64,000 nt of DNA from Roseovarius mucosus (lineage in GTDB: Bacteria; Pseudomonadota; Alphaproteobacteria; Rhodobacterales; Rhodobacteraceae). Location: the NCBI RefSeq assembly GCF_002080415.1, contig NZ_CP020474.1, forward strand, positions 3,857,501-3,921,500, written 5' to 3'. Below the pieces are notes generated by a model that was given only the letters and a program-made list of their open reading frames with translations, did no database searches and was not told where the DNA came from. A program made the translations under genes and the position numbers. Numbering within the stretch: the stretch's first letter is position 1; each line of letters starts with the position of its first letter. Positions 41,708 to 58,443 of the stretch are shown here, one piece after another.

Positions 41708-41780
41708 GACGGCGAAAATCTTGTTCAGGCTCTTGAATTCGCAGGCAATCAGGGGTAGTTGACCCCACACTCTGAAACAT

Positions 41781-41819
41781 GGCGCGCGGCGATTCGTGTT
41801 GCGCGCCGATTTTTGTTTT
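41781..41819 (+). terminator. Terminator-like hairpin between secE and nusG
   Basis: GGCGCGC (41781-41787) pairs with GCGCGCC (41801-41807) across a 13-base loop, followed by GATTTTTGTTTTA. This is a plausible intrinsic terminator or attenuator within what is usually a continuous operon. Confidence 0.6.
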
Positions 41820-41898
41820 AGGTGGTGCAGGCTCAAGGGTCTGAAAGAATACGGAAATCCGATCACTGTATCGGTAAGAACAAAGGCATAGGGCGACG

Positions 41899-42432
41899 AT
41901 GGCAAAGCGGTGGTACTCGGTCAGTGTTCTCTCGAATTTCGAGAAGAAGATCGCCGAGCAAATCAGACAGTCCGTCACCGAGAACGGCCTTGAGGATGAA
42001 ATCGACGAAGTTCTGGTTCCCACCGAAGAGGTGATCGAGATCCGTCGTGGAAAAAAAGTGACCGCCGAGCGTCGCTTCATGCCCGGTTACGTGCTGGTGC
42101 ATATGGAGATGTCGGATCGTGGCTATCACCTGATCAGCTCGATTAACCGTGTGACCGGGTTTCTGGGGCCGCAGGGCCGCCCGATGCCGATGCGGGACGC
42201 CGAGGTGAACGCCATCCTGAACCGAGTGCAAGAGGGTGAAGAAAGCCCGCGCACCCTGATCCACTTCGAGATCGGCGAGAAGGTTAAGGTTAACGACGGC
42301 CCGTTCGAGGATTTCGACGGCATGGTCGAGGAAGTGGACGAAGACAACCAGCGCCTCAAGGTCTCGGTGTCGATCTTTGGCCGGGAAACGCCGGTTGAAC
42401 TGGAATTCACTCAGGTCACGAAACAGATGTGA
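41899..42432 (+). CDS. nusG: Transcription termination/antitermination factor NusG
   Basis: 177 aa: NGN domain (AKRWYSVSVLSNFEKKIAEQ; MPGYVLVHMEM; VTGFLGPQGRP) and C-terminal KOW domain (GEKVKVNDGPFEDFDGMVEE). Binds RNA polymerase beta' clamp and links to Rho or ribosomal S10. ATG 41899 preceded by AGGGCGACG. Confidence 0.97.
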   Translation: MAKRWYSVSVLSNFEKKIAEQIRQSVTENGLEDEIDEVLVPTEEVIEIRRGKKVTAERRFMPGYVLVHMEMSDRGYHLISSINRVTGFLGPQGRPMPMRDAEVNAILNRVQEGEESPRTLIHFEIGEKVKVNDGPFEDFDGMVEEVDEDNQRLKVSVSIFGRETPVELEFTQVTKQM

Positions 42433-42487
42433 TTTGGGTTGTCCGGTGCCACCTAGCGGTGGCCCGGATCAGAGCCGTGGGAGGTAA

Positions 42488-42544
42488 GGTGGCCGCGGCC
42501 ACCGAACCGCACCACACAACACGAGAGCCAGAGGGGCGCGCCCC
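42488..42544. promoter_or_regulatory. rplK leader with perfect palindromes
   Basis: The 141-base nusG-rplK gap holds CCACC-TAGC-GGTGG (about 42449-42462), the 16-base palindrome GGTGGCCGCGGCCACC (42488-42503) and GGGGCGCGCCCC (42533-42544), then the rplK ribosome-binding site AAGGAGAGG. These could form structures for L1-type feedback control of rplK-rplA or a promoter/attenuator. No T-run is seen. Confidence 0.4.
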
Positions 42545-42573
42545 GATGGTGTTGGACCAAAAGGAGAGGCCAT

Positions 42574-42999
42574 ATGGCCAAGAAACTTATCGGGACGCTC
42601 AAGCTGCAGGTGAAAGCCGGGCAAGCCAACCCCAGCCCGCCCGTAGGCCCTGCATTGGGTCAGCGCGGCATCAATATCATGGAATTCTGCAAGGCGTTCA
42701 ACGCCAAGACTGCGGATCTTGAGCCGGGCGCACCGTGCCCTGTCGTGATTTCCTACTATCAGGACAAGTCCTTTGAGTTGGCGATCAAGACGCCGCCTGC
42801 GTCCTATTTCCTCAAGAAAGCGGCCAAGCTGCAATCCGGGTCCAAGACCCCGGGTCGTGCGTCTGCTGGCACCGTGACCATCGCGCAGGTGCGCGAAATA
42901 GCGGAAGCCAAGTGGAAAGACCTGAACGCGAACGACATCGACGCCGCTATGCAGATCATTCTGGGCAGCGCGCGGTCCATGGGCATCGAGGTGAAGTAA
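42574..42999 (+). CDS. rplK: 50S ribosomal protein L11
   Basis: 141 aa; the canonical L11 sequence with [37 protein letters not shown] and C-terminal rRNA-binding [10 protein letters not shown]. One base separates it from rplA. ATG 42574 follows AAGGAGAGGCCAT. Confidence 0.98.
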   Translation: MAKKLIGTLKLQVKAGQANPSPPVGPALGQRGINIMEFCKAFNAKTADLEPGAPCPVVISYYQDKSFELAIKTPPASYFLKKAAKLQSGSKTPGRASAGTVTIAQVREIAEAKWKDLNANDIDAAMQIILGSARSMGIEVK

Positions 43000-43000
43000 G

Positions 43001-43699
43001 ATGGCAAAGCTTGGAAAACGGACCCGCGCCCTGCGTGAAGCCTTTGACGGCAAGGACAACATGAGCGTCGAAGACGCGATTGCCCTGATCAAAGGTAATG
43101 CGACCGCTAAATTCGACGAAACCGTCGAAATCTCGATGAACCTCGGGGTTGATCCCCGCCACGCCGACCAAATGGTGCGCGGCGTTGTCGGCCTGCCCAA
43201 TGGCACCGGCAAGACCGTGCGCGTTGCAGTGTTTGCACGCGGCACCAAGGCTGATGAGGCTCAGGCTGCCGGTGCCGATATCGTCGGCGCAGAGGATCTG
43301 ATGGAGACCATCCAGAGCGGCAAGATCGATTTTGATCGCTGCATCGCCACCCCCGACATGATGCCCATCGTGGGTCGTCTGGGCAAGGTTCTGGGCCCGC
43401 GCAACCTGATGCCGAACCCCAAGATTGGCACGGTGACGATGGATGTCGCGCAGGCGGTCAAGGATGCCAAGGGCGGTCAGGTACAGTTCAAGGCTGAAAA
43501 AGCCGGTGTTGTGCATGCCGGTATTGGCAAGGCGTCGTTCGATGCGGCCAAACTGGCCGAGAACGTGCGCGCCTTTGTGTCTGCTGTGCAGCGTGCCAAG
43601 CCGACCGGTGCCAAGGGCACTTACGTCAAGAAAATCTCGCTCTCGTCCACCATGGGCGCAGGCGTGACGGTCGACGTCAACAGCGCTGTTGTCGAGTAA
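43001..43699 (+). CDS. rplA: 50S ribosomal protein L1
   Basis: 232 aa; canonical L1 with [56 protein letters not shown] and [13 protein letters not shown]. Binds 23S rRNA at the E-site stalk and, in many bacteria, the rplK leader as autogenous repressor. Confidence 0.98.
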   Translation: MAKLGKRTRALREAFDGKDNMSVEDAIALIKGNATAKFDETVEISMNLGVDPRHADQMVRGVVGLPNGTGKTVRVAVFARGTKADEAQAAGADIVGAEDLMETIQSGKIDFDRCIATPDMMPIVGRLGKVLGPRNLMPNPKIGTVTMDVAQAVKDAKGGQVQFKAEKAGVVHAGIGKASFDAAKLAENVRAFVSAVQRAKPTGAKGTYVKKISLSSTMGAGVTVDVNSAVVE

Positions 43700-43953
43700 G
43701 AATTTGTTCCCGGATCACTGATCCGGGGATAAACGGCAGGGCCGAGTTTGGCCTTGTCCTGTCCGAGACGGAGGGTTCAGGCATCCGCCTGAATAAATCC
43801 TTCCTGAGATGGGGAACGAGATGAGATTTCCAGCCGGGGCTTGCGTCCTCGGGTGATCTTGGCCTCGGGACCCGTGTTTTGGACCCGAACGCCGACCCTT
43901 CGGGAGCGGCAAAAACTGAGCCGGGGGGAGACCCCCAAATTTGGAGTGAAACT
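43700..43953 (+). promoter_or_regulatory. Structured rplJ leader (probable L10 autoregulatory leader)
   Basis: 254-base rplA-rplJ gap without a gene. It starts with the hairpin CCCGGAT-N5-ATCCGGG (43709-43727) and continues with multiple short complementary segments up to the rplJ GTG. L10(L12)4 autoregulates by binding such a leader in other bacteria; the assignment here is from position and fold potential. In-frame ATG/other starts within it (43841, 43879) are not credible L10 starts. Confidence 0.55.
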
Positions 43954-44472
43954 GTGGATAGAGCCCAGAAAGAGAAAGTGGTCGAGGAACTCGGCCAGAT
44001 CTTTGAAAGCTCTGGCGTTGTAGTGGTCGCCCACTACGCGGGTCTTACAGTTGCCGAAATGCAGGATCTGCGTGCCCGCGCCCGTGCGGCAGAGGCATCA
44101 GTTCGTGTAGCCAAGAACAAGCTCGCCAAGATCGCCCTTGAGGGCAAGCCGTGCGCAAGCATTGCGAACTACCTCACGGGCATGACCGTGCTTACCTTCT
44201 CCGAGGACCCCGTGGCAGCCGCCAAGGTGTGCGAGGACTTTGCCAAGGCGAACAAAAAGTTCGAAATCCTTGGTGGGGCCATGGGTGGCACGGCTCTGAA
44301 CCGGGCCGGCGTCGAAGCCGTGTCGAAAATGCCCTCGCGTGAAGAGCTTATTGCTTCGATCGTGGGCTGCATCGGCGCACCTGCTTCGAACATCGCCGGT
44401 GCGATTGGCGCGCCTGCTTCGAATATCGCGGGCATCCTTTCGACGATCATCGAAAAGGCTGAGGCCGCGTAA
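43954..44472 (+). CDS. rplJ: 50S ribosomal protein L10
   Basis: 172 aa beginning at GTG 43954 ([20 protein letters not shown]), supported by GGAGTGAAACT immediately upstream and by the usual L10 length in Rhodobacteraceae. A longer open frame upstream adds residues with no L10 similarity. The C-terminus has the tandem GAPASNIAG repeat (about residues 145-160) and the L12-binding helix IIEKAEAA. Stalk base protein and autoregulator. Confidence 0.97.
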   Translation: MDRAQKEKVVEELGQIFESSGVVVVAHYAGLTVAEMQDLRARARAAEASVRVAKNKLAKIALEGKPCASIANYLTGMTVLTFSEDPVAAAKVCEDFAKANKKFEILGGAMGGTALNRAGVEAVSKMPSREELIASIVGCIGAPASNIAGAIGAPASNIAGILSTIIEKAEAA

Positions 44473-44546
44473 GGCAAACTGTAATCACCGCGTAGGGGTT
44501 GTCTTCCCGACGTTGGAACACATCTAGAAAACGGAAAGAGTCAAAA

Positions 44547-44927
44547 ATGGCTGATCTGAAGAAACTGGCAGAAGAGATCGTTGGTCTGACGCTTCTCGAA
44601 GCACAAGAACTGAAAACCATCCTCAAGGATGAATATGGTATCGAGCCCGCTGCTGGCGGCGCGATCATGATGGCTGGCCCGGCGGGCGATGCTGGCGGGT
44701 CGGATGCTGAAGAGCAGACCGAGTTCGACGTCATCCTGAAGTCGGCTGGTGCCTCCAAGATCAACGTGATCAAGGAAGTGCGCGCAATCACCGGTCTGGG
44801 CCTGAAAGAAGCCAAAGACCTGGTCGACGCAGGCGGCAAAGCTGTCAAAGAGCAAGTCTCGAAAGACGAGGCCGACGACATCAAAGCCAAGCTGGAAGCA
44901 GCTGGCGCAGAGGTCGAAATCAAGTAA
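44547..44927 (+). CDS. rplL: 50S ribosomal protein L7/L12
   Basis: 126 aa: N-terminal dimerisation part ([20 protein letters not shown]), Ala/Gly-rich hinge ([17 protein letters not shown]) and C-terminal factor-binding domain ([20 protein letters not shown]). ATG 44547 follows GGAAAGAG. The upstream in-frame extension is not part of L12. Confidence 0.98.
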   Translation: MADLKKLAEEIVGLTLLEAQELKTILKDEYGIEPAAGGAIMMAGPAGDAGGSDAEEQTEFDVILKSAGASKINVIKEVRAITGLGLKEAKDLVDAGGKAVKEQVSKDEADDIKAKLEAAGAEVEIK

Positions 44928-44960
44928 TCCGTGTCGGGGCAACCCGCACAGGATTTTAAG

Positions 44961-44988
44961 GCTGGAACCGGGGTTTCCCGGTTCCGGC
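44961..44988 (+). promoter_or_regulatory. rplL-rpoB attenuator-like hairpin
   Basis: Twelve-base-pair stem with core GGAACCGGG / CCCGGTTCC and a four-base loop, located 34 bases after the rplL stop. No T-run follows. The position matches the attenuator or processing site that lowers rpoBC relative to ribosomal protein expression in other bacteria. Confidence 0.6.
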
Positions 44989-45169
44989 CAAACCTGTCTC
45001 AGAGAGGCCCTGCACAAGACGGGGCTTTTCTAAGGCGAGGTTTATATGATCGGGAGGCTGTCATTGGGACGATGGCCATGAATGGATCAAACCCAGCCGT
45101 CTCGGATGGACGCGGTGCTGAGCCCCAACAGCACGCGCGACCGGTGAGAAATGAAAGGTGACATCGACC

Positions 45170-49306
<4,137 letters not shown>

Positions 49307-49317
49307 GCGGATCGCAT

Positions 49318-49368
49318 GGTGCGTTGTCACCCACCCTACGGCACGACGTAGGGTGGGTAAAACGCACC
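49318..49368. repeat. Long imperfect palindrome between rpoB and rpoC
   Basis: Arms GGTGCGTT (49318-49325) plus ACCCACCCTACG (49329-49340), and CGTAGGGTGGGT (49347-49358) plus AACGCACC (49361-49368), around a six-base loop. Twenty base pairs form with small bulges. The CGTAGGGTGGGT...GCACC unit resembles widely dispersed extragenic palindromic repeats of proteobacteria and cyanobacteria. It ends 49 bases before the rpoC start and, without a T-run, would sit inside the rpoBC mRNA. Confidence 0.8.
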
Positions 49369-49417
49369 GTTTGCTGCGCCACACATCCTCCTCTCGCCCG
49401 AATTCAAGGATTTGAAA

Positions 49418-53665
<4,248 letters not shown>

Positions 53666-53687
53666 GATTTGCGGATGAAATTTGGAA

Positions 53688-53714
53688 AAGCCCGGTCCTT
53701 TGACCGGGCTTTTT
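53688..53714 (+). terminator. Intrinsic terminator of the rplKAJL-rpoBC operon
   Basis: Perfect ten-base-pair stem AAGCCCGGTC / GACCGGGCTT with loop CTTT, followed by TTT. It lies 23 bases downstream of the rpoC stop. Confidence 0.92.
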
Positions 53715-53761
53715 CGTTGGGGAGAGCCGTGCTTTGAAAAAGAAAACCTGTCGAAATCCGT

Positions 53762-55798
53762 TCAAGATTTCTGGGTCAGGGATTGAAAATCACGTAATTC
53801 GGCAACCGGAATATGGCAGTGGATGAGATGCTCATTGCCAGCGTCGCGCGCGGGCGGCGTTTCGGTTTCGCAAATCTCACCGCGCTTGACCGGGCAGCGG
53901 CGTTGGAACGGACACCCGCGCGCGGGGGGCGACAGTTCCACCGTATCCTGTGCCAGAAGCCGGGGTGCAAGATCCGGGTCCGGTTCCAGCACTGCACCCA
54001 GCAACGCCTCGGTATAGGGGTGTGAAGGCGCGGTATAGACCGCTGCAACCGGACCGATTTCACATAACCGCCCCTGATAGAGCACTGCAACCCGGTCAGA
54101 CAGGGCCCGTACCACGGTCAGGTCATGGCTGACAAAGACAAAAGCCGTGCCATGCAGGCCTTTGAGATCGTTCAGCAATTCCAGAACTGCCGCCTGCACC
54201 GAGACATCGAGCGCCGAGGTGATCTCGTCGCAGAGCACGACGTCAGGTTCGGCGGCAAAGGCGCGTGCTACGGCCACGCGCTGTTTTTCGCCCCCCGACA
54301 GCTGCCCCGGTCGGCGGTCAAGGTAATGTGCCCCAAGCCGTACCGTTTCGAGCAATTCGGCGGCGCGGTCGCGCAGGGCGCGATCCTTGAGCCCGAAATA
54401 AAGCCTGAGGGGCTGTGCCAGAATGTCCTGCACCGTCTGGCGCGGATTGAGGCTGTCGTCGGGGTTCTGGAAAATCATCTGAAGGCGCCGCAGATGATCG
54501 GGGCGGCGGTGTTCGACCATCGAGGGCAGTGCCGTGCCATCCCCAAGACTGATCTGACCCTTGGCAGGCGGCAAGAGACCGGCGATGGATTTGAGGATGG
54601 TGGATTTGCCGCTGCCGGATTCACCCACCAATCCCAAAGTCTCGCCGCGCCGAAGGTTCAGCGTGATCCCATCCACGGTCGCGGGCGGTAATGGCTGCCC
54701 TGTGAGCCGCGCGAAAACACCGGGACGGCCATAGCGGATTGCGACGCTGTCGAGCGATAGGGCAAGGGGACTGTCCCCCGTGCAGCATGTCAGTGCCTGC
54801 CCTGCCTGCGCCGGGGGCATCGCCGCAACCTGATCGGGGTAATGGCACCGGGTCATTTGCCCCGCTTCACCTTCTACCAAGGGGGGGCGCACTGTCTGAC
54901 AGGTTTCGGTTGCCAAGGCACAGCGCGGGGAAAAAGCACAGCCCAAGCGGGCGGTTGCAGGCCCTGGCGGCCGTCCCTCCAACGCGCGCGGCAGGGTCCG
55001 GTCTCCGAGGCGGGGGATAGAGGCCAGAAGGCTGCGTGCATAGGGATGTGCGGGACGGCGCAGCAGGTCTCGGGTTGGTCCTGTCAGCACGGCTTCACCG
55101 GCATAGAGCACTTGCACCCGGTCGCAGACCCGCGCGATGACGCCCAGATCATGGCTGACATAGACCATTGCCATGTTGCGCGTGCGCGCCAGATCGTGCA
55201 ACAGGTCAAGGATATGCGCCTGTGTGGTGACATCAAGGCCGGTGGTTGGCTCGTCCAGCAAAAGCGCGTCTGGCTCGCCAGCGAGGGCCATGGCGATCGC
55301 CACACGCTGTTGTTGCCCGCCAGAAAGCTCATGCGGATAGCGCCGCAGGATGGCGTCAGGATCGGGCAGGCGTACTTGGGCCAAAAGATCGCGGGCCCGT
55401 TTGGGATGTTCCGACCTAGGCAGGTTGCAATGCAGGCGCAGAGCCTCGTAAATTTGCCGCCCGATGCGCAATGTCGGGGTCAGCGATTGCCCCGAGTTTT
55501 GTGGAATGAGGCCCAATTGCCCCCCGCGGATTTTCGCGAGCTCCCGATCCGAACGCGCGAACATGTCCGCCCCGTCATAGATCACCTCGCCCGAGAGCTT
55601 TTGCAGACCGTGCTTGAGATAGCCCATCGCGGCCAGCGCCAGCGTACTCTTGCCAGAGCCGCTTTCGCCAACGATCCCAAGGGTTTCTCCGCGACACACA
55701 GTCAGGTCGACCTCGTGGAGCACAGGCAAGACCTGACCTGAACGCCCACGAAAGCCAATGCAAAGCCGCCGGATATCGAGGAGGGGGGGCTGGCTCAT
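53762..55798 (-). CDS. Fused peptide/nickel-type ABC transporter ATP-binding protein (DppD-DppF fusion)
   Basis: 678 aa with two complete nucleotide-binding domains. First: Walker A GESGSGKST, LSGGQQQR, LLLDEPTTGLD, and a DppD-type C-terminal extension with four-cysteine tendency (CAFSPRCALATETC). Second (residues about 365-678): GESGSGKST, LSGGEKQR, VVLCDEITSALD and CPFQRRCPVKRGEICE. Such CxxxxxRC tails are typical of oligopeptide/dipeptide/nickel transporters and can bind an Fe-S cluster. ATG 55798 is set two bases after the permease stop. The operon encodes no binding protein. Confidence 0.92.
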   Translation of the reverse strand: MSQPPLLDIRRLCIGFRGRSGQVLPVLHEVDLTVCRGETLGIVGESGSGKSTLALAAMGYLKHGLQKLSGEVIYDGADMFARSDRELAKIRGGQLGLIPQNSGQSLTPTLRIGRQIYEALRLHCNLPRSEHPKRARDLLAQVRLPDPDAILRRYPHELSGGQQQRVAIAMALAGEPDALLLDEPTTGLDVTTQAHILDLLHDLARTRNMAMVYVSHDLGVIARVCDRVQVLYAGEAVLTGPTRDLLRRPAHPYARSLLASIPRLGDRTLPRALEGRPPGPATARLGCAFSPRCALATETCQTVRPPLVEGEAGQMTRCHYPDQVAAMPPAQAGQALTCCTGDSPLALSLDSVAIRYGRPGVFARLTGQPLPPATVDGITLNLRRGETLGLVGESGSGKSTILKSIAGLLPPAKGQISLGDGTALPSMVEHRRPDHLRRLQMIFQNPDDSLNPRQTVQDILAQPLRLYFGLKDRALRDRAAELLETVRLGAHYLDRRPGQLSGGEKQRVAVARAFAAEPDVVLCDEITSALDVSVQAAVLELLNDLKGLHGTAFVFVSHDLTVVRALSDRVAVLYQGRLCEIGPVAAVYTAPSHPYTEALLGAVLEPDPDLAPRLLAQDTVELSPPARGCPFQRRCPVKRGEICETETPPARDAGNEHLIHCHIPVAELRDFQSLTQKS

Positions 55799-55799
55799 G

Positions 55800-56651
55800 T
55801 CACACCACTGCTGCCCGGCTTTGATCAAGGCCAAGCGTCTTGGCAAGCGCGTCCGCCGTGAGATTGATCCCGATGATCAGGCTGGACAGGGCCACAACCG
55901 GGGCGATCACCCCCCATGGTGCCAGCGACATATAAACACGCGCATCCGAGACCATCAGCCCCCAATCGGGACGGGGCGGAGCCACGCCAAAGCCCAGAAA
56001 CGACAGTGCTGAAAAGCCCAAGAGCATCCAAGACCAGCGCATTGCGCCTTCAACCAACAGGACATCGGTCACATTGGGCAAGAGTTCGCGGCGCACGATG
56101 TCAATCGGGCGATGTCCGCGTGCGCGCGCGGCGGCGATGAAATCGCGGGCGACCACCTCATGGGCTGCGGCGCGGGCGACGCGGATCACTGGAATCCCAA
56201 AGAAAAACGCCAATGTCGGCAACAAGACCTCGCCGCCGCTGCCAAAGACGGTGATGAGCACCAAGAGAGGCAGGATGCCGGGTAGGGCGAGAAAGGCATC
56301 GACGAGGCGCAGGGTGATTTCGTCCTCCCATCCACCGCGCAGGCCGAGGTAGACGCCCAAGAGACCGCCCCAGAGAAGGGCGATGGGGGTGGCGATGCCG
56401 GTGACCAGCAGTGCTTCGCGCCCGCCCAAGAGCACTCGGCTGAATACGTCGCGGCCCAGATGATCGGTGCCGAACCAATGTTCGGATGAGGGACCGGCGA
56501 GCGTTTGGAGTGCGTTCATCTCTTTGTAATCAAAGGGAACAATCCAAGGGCTGATGATTGCCAGACAGAGATGAAAGACAACAATGCCAAGCCCGATGGC
56601 GCCGGATGGGCGGTGCGTCATGGCGCGCAGGATTTCCAAAAGCCGGATCAC
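55800..56651 (-). CDS. Peptide/nickel-type ABC transporter permease (DppC-like)
   Basis: 283 aa DppC/NikC-like permease: N-terminal membrane helix (GIVVFHLCLAIISPWIVPF), FGTDHLGRDVFSRVLLGGRE, then the BPD transport domain with ATPase-contact loop ARARGHRPIDIVRRELLPN. Its start overlaps the upstream permease stop (four bases). With DppB-like and fused ATPase it forms an importer core for peptides, opines, nickel or similar ligands. Confidence 0.92.
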   Translation of the reverse strand: MIRLLEILRAMTHRPSGAIGLGIVVFHLCLAIISPWIVPFDYKEMNALQTLAGPSSEHWFGTDHLGRDVFSRVLLGGREALLVTGIATPIALLWGGLLGVYLGLRGGWEDEITLRLVDAFLALPGILPLLVLITVFGSGGEVLLPTLAFFFGIPVIRVARAAAHEVVARDFIAAARARGHRPIDIVRRELLPNVTDVLLVEGAMRWSWMLLGFSALSFLGFGVAPPRPDWGLMVSDARVYMSLAPWGVIAPVVALSSLIIGINLTADALAKTLGLDQSRAAVV

Positions 56652-57607
56652 CCTTGCCTCATATGGTGGCTGCGCAGGCGCGGGTTGAGCGCGAGGCTGA
56701 GGATGTCGGCGATAAGGTTGATCGCCACATAGGTCGCGGCGACAATAAGGGTGATGGCCTGCACCACAGGCAGGTCACGACCCGAAATCGCATCAATCAG
56801 CAATCGACCAAGCCCCGGATAATTAAAGACAACTTCGACCACAACCACCCCGCCCAAAAGCCATGCCACAGTGAGCGCGATGATGTTGATCGCGGGCAAG
56901 AGGGCGTTGGGCAGCGCATGGCGAAAAACGATTTGCCAGTAGGGAACGCCCTTGAGTGTGGCCATTTGCACATAGTCGCTGGCCATCACGTCGATTACCG
57001 AAGAGCGCACCATGCGCATGATATGGGCCACCATAAGCAAGGTCAAAACCACCGCTGCCAGGATGAATTCCGGAAAGAATTCAAGAGGTTGGGCATCGGC
57101 CGGCGTGAGGACGATAGCCGGAACCCAGCCAAGCCAGATCGCGAAGACTAGGATCAAAATCGTGGCGGCGACGAATTCGGGGATCGTCATCGCGAGGATC
57201 GCACCAGTTGAAAAGAGGATGTCGAGCCATGTGTCGCGCCGCAGTCCAGCCACAGCACCAAGAAAAATTGACAAGGGAATTCCAACACTTAGCGCTCCAG
57301 CGGCGAGCATCAGGGAATTGCGAAGGCGGTAGCCTACCAGGTTGCTTATGCGTTCTTGTCCATTGGCGGAAACCCCAAATTCGCCCTGTACCGCAGAGGC
57401 CGCCCACGAGAGATAGCGGCTGAGCGCAGGCGCGTTTAAGCCCATGACTTCACGACATTTTTCCAAGGCCTCGCCATGGGCATCGCGTTCGAGAACGGCG
57501 GTGCAGGCATCCCCGGGCAGGGCCTCGACCCCAAGGAAAATGAGGACAGAGACCAGCCAAATGGTAACCAGCCCAAGCGCCAACCGCTTAAAAATCAGAG
57601 AAAACAT
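56648..57607 (-). CDS. Peptide/nickel-type ABC transporter permease (DppB-like)
   Basis: 319 aa from ATG 57607 (GGGGACAGAACAG upstream): N-terminal RLALGLVTIWLVSVLIFLGV membrane helix, the large periplasmic loop of DppB proteins (residues about 30-95, with a disulfide-capable CTAV...CREVM pair), and the BPD domain with MATLKGVPYWQIVFRHALPN. First gene of the operon. An 11-aa longer version from 57640 is less likely. Confidence 0.9.
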   Translation of the reverse strand: MFSLIFKRLALGLVTIWLVSVLIFLGVEALPGDACTAVLERDAHGEALEKCREVMGLNAPALSRYLSWAASAVQGEFGVSANGQERISNLVGYRLRNSLMLAAGALSVGIPLSIFLGAVAGLRRDTWLDILFSTGAILAMTIPEFVAATILILVFAIWLGWVPAIVLTPADAQPLEFFPEFILAAVVLTLLMVAHIMRMVRSSVIDVMASDYVQMATLKGVPYWQIVFRHALPNALLPAINIIALTVAWLLGGVVVVEVVFNYPGLGRLLIDAISGRDLPVVQAITLIVAATYVAINLIADILSLALNPRLRSHHMRQG

Positions 57608-57703
57608 CTGTTCTGTCCCCAATGCGGCAAAGGTCCCCAACCCCCGCCTGCTGGCAGACTAGACCAGTCGTGACGCAGCCGTCGAGAAATTCTTGAGCGC
57701 AAA

Positions 57704-57741
57704 CCTTACAGAGCTTACAAATCGGGGCGAGTTTTGTAAGG
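57704..57741. promoter_or_regulatory. Candidate operator upstream of the peptide-type ABC operon
   Basis: CTTACA occurs twice in direct repeat (57705-57710 and 57714-57719), and the second copy forms a perfect eight-base inverted repeat CTTACAAA-N11-TTTGTAAG (57714-57740). Located in the 146-base gap between the livF end and the dppB-like start, about 100 bases upstream of the latter. Confidence 0.5.
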
Positions 57742-57753
57742 TCCGGCGATATT

Positions 57754-58443
57754 CTAGACACCAAGATAGGTATCGGTGATCTCTGGGGTGAGCGCGCGAA
57801 AGGTTCCGGTCCAGACGGAGCGCCCCTTTTCAAGGATCACGGCGCTATCGGCGACGCGGGCGAGTTCGCGGATGGATTTGTCGATCACCAAAAGCGCCAT
57901 GCCGGTTTCGGATTTGAGGCGGGCGAGCGCTGCCCAGATTTCCTGACGCACAACGGGGGCCAATCCTTCGGTCGCCTCGTCGAGGATCAAAAGACGGGGG
58001 TTGGTCATCAGCGCGCGTCCGATTGCCAGCATCTGTTGTTCGCCGCCCGAGAGGGACGCGGCGATCTGATCCTGCCGTTCAGCTAAACGCGGAAAGAGCC
58101 GGGTGACGGCGGCCATGTCCCAAGGGCCGGGGCGGGCGGCTGCGATCAGGTTCTCGCGCACCGTAAGGCTGGCGAAGCAGCGCCGCCCCTCGGGGACAAG
58201 GCCGATTCCCGCGCGGGCGGCGCGGTGCGCGGGCATGCCGCTGAGGTCTCGCCCGGCAAAGGTGGCGGTGCCGCCACTCTGGCGCAGGAGGCGGCAGATC
58301 ACCTTGACCGTGGTGGATTTGCCCATGCCGTTGCGGCCCATAAGGGCCACCACCTCGCCTTCGCTGACTGAGAGGTTAACATCAAAGAGCGCCTGACTTG
58401 CGCCGTAAGAGGCGGTGATCTGGCGGAGGGAGAGGAGTGTCAT
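57754..58443 (-). CDS. livF: Branched-chain amino acid-type ABC transporter ATP-binding protein LivF
   Basis: 229 aa: GRNGMGKSTTVK Walker A, signature LSGGEQQML, Walker B LLILDEATEGLAP, typical of LivF. The canonical H-loop His is not obvious: the segment reads LLVIDKSIRELA where LivF usually has LLVEQ. Its start overlaps the livG stop (ATGA). Last gene of thioesterase-livHMGF. Confidence 0.92.
   Translation of the reverse strand: MTLLSLRQITASYGASQALFDVNLSVSEGEVVALMGRNGMGKSTTVKVICRLLRQSGGTATFAGRDLSGMPAHRAARAGIGLVPEGRRCFASLTVRENLIAAARPGPWDMAAVTRLFPRLAERQDQIAASLSGGEQQMLAIGRALMTNPRLLILDEATEGLAPVVRQEIWAALARLKSETGMALLVIDKSIRELARVADSAVILEKGRSVWTGTFRALTPEITDTYLGV

Noticed and set aside
43841..44023. 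Possible separate small gene ahead of rplJ
   Set aside because: It overlaps the L10 start in another frame and lies in the structured leader; L10 GTG with its ribosome-binding site explains the region.
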